Part shown: one piece after another, positions 61,931-64,000 of the stretch
How positions within the stretch are numbered: position 1 is the stretch's first letter
Layout: the number at the start of each line of letters is the position of its first letter
Source of the DNA: Artemia franciscana
Taxonomy: Eukaryota > Arthropoda > Branchiopoda > Anostraca > Artemiidae
Reading direction: 5' to 3'
NCBI RefSeq assembly: GCF_032884065.1
Contig: NC_088869.1
Coordinates: 1-64,000, forward strand
DNA length: 64,000 nucleotides
Notes under the pieces: model-generated
Seen by the model: only the letters and a program-made list of their open reading frames with translations
Told to the model about the DNA's origin: nothing
Database searches by the model: none
Program-made: the position numbers and the translations under genes

Positions 61931-62313
61931 AACTTAAAAAGACTTGATTTGTTTTGAATTTTGCATTAGGGAGCCCTGAAGGCTTGAATTTGCATTTTGG
62001 AGTCATAAGACAAAAAAAAAGAATCATAAAAATAGCACAACAGCTAAAAAAATGTGGTTAAACAATGCCAAAAACAACAAAATCAGAAAGGCGAAGCATT
62101 TCTTTAGCAAAAAGAAAAAAAATGTTAGAAAGTTAAAAAGGTAAAAACTACAACAAAACTAAAGAAAGGGAGATACAATTAGCATTAAAAACGTTTAAAA
62201 GAGAATATACAAACAAGGGGGAGGGAATAAAAGAATCAAACGAACATACAACTTAGGTATCCAATTAGGTACCCAACACCAAAGAAAAAAGAAAAACTAG
62301 CGATTTATTCTGA
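61931..62313. other. A-rich non-coding stretch
   Basis: Very A-rich, possibly the 3' untranslated region of the minus-strand LINE to the right. No gene. Confidence 0.35.
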
Positions 62314-63330
62314 TCAGTAACGAAGGAGACAAAGATTTTTTTCATGCCTGGAGGTGAAGCAACGGATGGGGGACAAGATAGGAACGGGCTCAGAAACAGC
62401 ACACAGCAGCGGTGTCTGGATGGGGAGTGTCTTTTGGGGAAAATATTTTCTGTGTAAAGGTTGGTTGTTGCATTTTTTTGCAAAACGGAGGCATAAGCTT
62501 CCTCTTTTGTGCTTAAGAGTTTGCAGCATCACCTTTTTTTGAAGAAATGAGTATGGTACCTTTTCTTCTTTAAAAATTATTCTCCGGACTCTTTTTATGA
62601 ATGGATTCAATTTTTTCTGATTCATAACGGGATGCGCCAGGATTCCAAACTAGACAAGCATACTCAAGATATGGGCGGAAAAAGGAAGTATAGACCCTTA
62701 AAGAATGGGAAGGGGGGATGTTAAAATTATTCAAGAGCTTAAGAAGAGACATGGACGCATTTGCTTTATGGACAATATCTTTAACATGGATATCTCACTT
62801 TAAATTAGAGGAAACTGTAACCCCAAGTTATTTAAGGGAAGACAGAGAAATATCTGAGGGGATAGGGTTGAGTAAAAGGGGTGAAGTCGTAAGGAAACAC
62901 ATTGGCATTATCATAGATTTAGAGGGGCTCAATCTCATGTCCAAAACCGCATCGTCATCTGCAATATTATTGAAGATATTCAGGGCTACTTACTAAGTTT
63001 CGTTAGCAGGTTGAAACAACCGTTAGGTCATCCACAAATTTCCATCTGTCGGAAATTCCTTAGGGAGGCTGTTTATTATAACAGGAAAAAGGAGGAGACC
63101 TACTAGAGTATCTATGGGTACTCCATTGTGAACAGGGAGGGGCTGGAATAATGATTCTGATATTTGACTACCTGTGATCTATTTGATAAAAAGGAGGGAA
63201 CCAATTTCATCAGGAAAGAATCAATATATAAATTAAACACATGTTTCCTAGCTTGGAGCAGTTAAATGTATGCCTAGCTTGAAGAATAGATCCTGTTGAT
63301 TATGCCATAGAACGCACACAATATCAATTG
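62314..63330 (-). pseudogene. LINE 2: reverse transcriptase to C-terminus, same family as LINE 1
   Basis: Minus-strand frames give, in order: NRSQVVKYQNHYSS, GVPIDTLVGLLLFPVIINSL, then after a frameshift RWKFVDDLTVVSTC (catalytic F-V-D-D), LLKLLNNFNIPPSHSLRVYT and SFFRPYLEYACLVWNPGA (thumb). The final frame (62314-62625) encodes an intact C-terminal tail: LKHKRGSLCLRFAKKC and a His/Pro/Ser end. The text parallels LINE 1 at 36255-37000 closely. The 5' half lies outside the window or is truncated at about 63330. Confidence 0.8.
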
Positions 63331-64000
63331 CGCCTAACCAAGCAGTTAATTTTAATTTTCTTGTCGGATAAGAACATAGGTAATTGAAAAGAAACTTGTC
63401 AACTGGAAATAATAAATGGAGATTTTATTCAGATCACTGTTTCAAAGCAAATAATGAAGACCAGACTCAAAGAGAATAACATGGTCGGAAGAAAAATTGA
63501 ATAAAATTTCGCTAGATCGCACCTGTTGTTAAAGCAATATAGTATACTACTACTTCAGCTGCAACGATTTGAATGAATAAAGAGTTTAAGATTATCCGAG
63601 TTCTCAGAGAGCATTGGTAGAATATTTTGGGAAAGTATTAAGTTTTATTTTTCATTTCAACTTGAGGAGGTTTAAAATGAACAACTATGGATTCCTATAG
63701 AAAAAAACCCATTAAAATTAACTTTTTTGACGCTATATCAGCGGAAACCGAATAAGAATTAATTTACACTTTTTTTTTACAAAATTATTTTTTAAACAGA
63801 AGATTGAGCCAGAAATAAGCAAAAATAAAGTCAAATAGTCTTCCAAACCTACAACTACCATACATTACCATCGATAATTAAATGAAACCCAAAATGAACA
63901 AACATAAATAACCGAGTCAATCTCAACACAAGCATTAAAAAGAATGAATAGCGCGGGCAACCCACATGCCTTCTCAAGATCGGAGTATAATTTGTACTTA
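63331..64000. other. Non-coding stretch, nothing recognised
   Basis: AT-rich, no supported feature to the window edge. Confidence 0.35.

Overview
This is a eukaryotic nuclear window, AT-rich, repeat-dense and gene-poor. Exons have GT/AG boundaries, and tRNA-derived SINEs, non-LTR retrotransposons, inverted-repeat elements, satellites and long (TA)n runs fill most of the rest. Nothing looks bacterial or organellar. The repeat style suggests an invertebrate, probably a crustacean; several dispersed motifs remind me of brine shrimp (Artemia) sequence, but that is recollection and was not tested. Three 100-base N blocks (19273-19372, 24037-24136, 42181-42280) are scaffold gaps.

Layout. 1-19,000 is almost all repeat: several copies of a composite element of about 1-1.4 kb with a foldback block at one end and a hairpin at the other, a 70-bp satellite organised into an 807-bp higher-order repeat (3004-5270), three inverted-repeat elements, and minisatellites. 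19,400-27,000 holds diverged tandem duplications, two different tandem arrays flanking a gap, and LINE fragments. 27,815-33,566 carries a minus-strand gene of unknown function: three exons whose splice phases fit exactly, plus one possible cassette exon. It begins with a 9-residue repeat built on F-E-G-F. 35,990-40,492 is a decayed minus-strand LINE. Its reading frames encode an N-terminal Cys cluster, a CCCH zinc-finger array, a proline-rich linker, an AP-type endonuclease and a reverse transcriptase. 43,710-50,779 (+) is a homologue of USP14, the proteasome-associated deubiquitinase, in three exons with correct splice phases but with in-frame stops and one frameshift; its C-terminal His-box exon was not found. 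51,000-64,000 is again mobile and simple-sequence DNA: a minus-strand coding remnant of unknown type, LINE fragments, long (TA)n tracts, a ~295-bp tandem array, more composite elements, and a second LINE of the same family as the first.

Only two host loci can be supported. The rest is a record of repeat invasion, including SINEs and duplications inside the introns of both loci.
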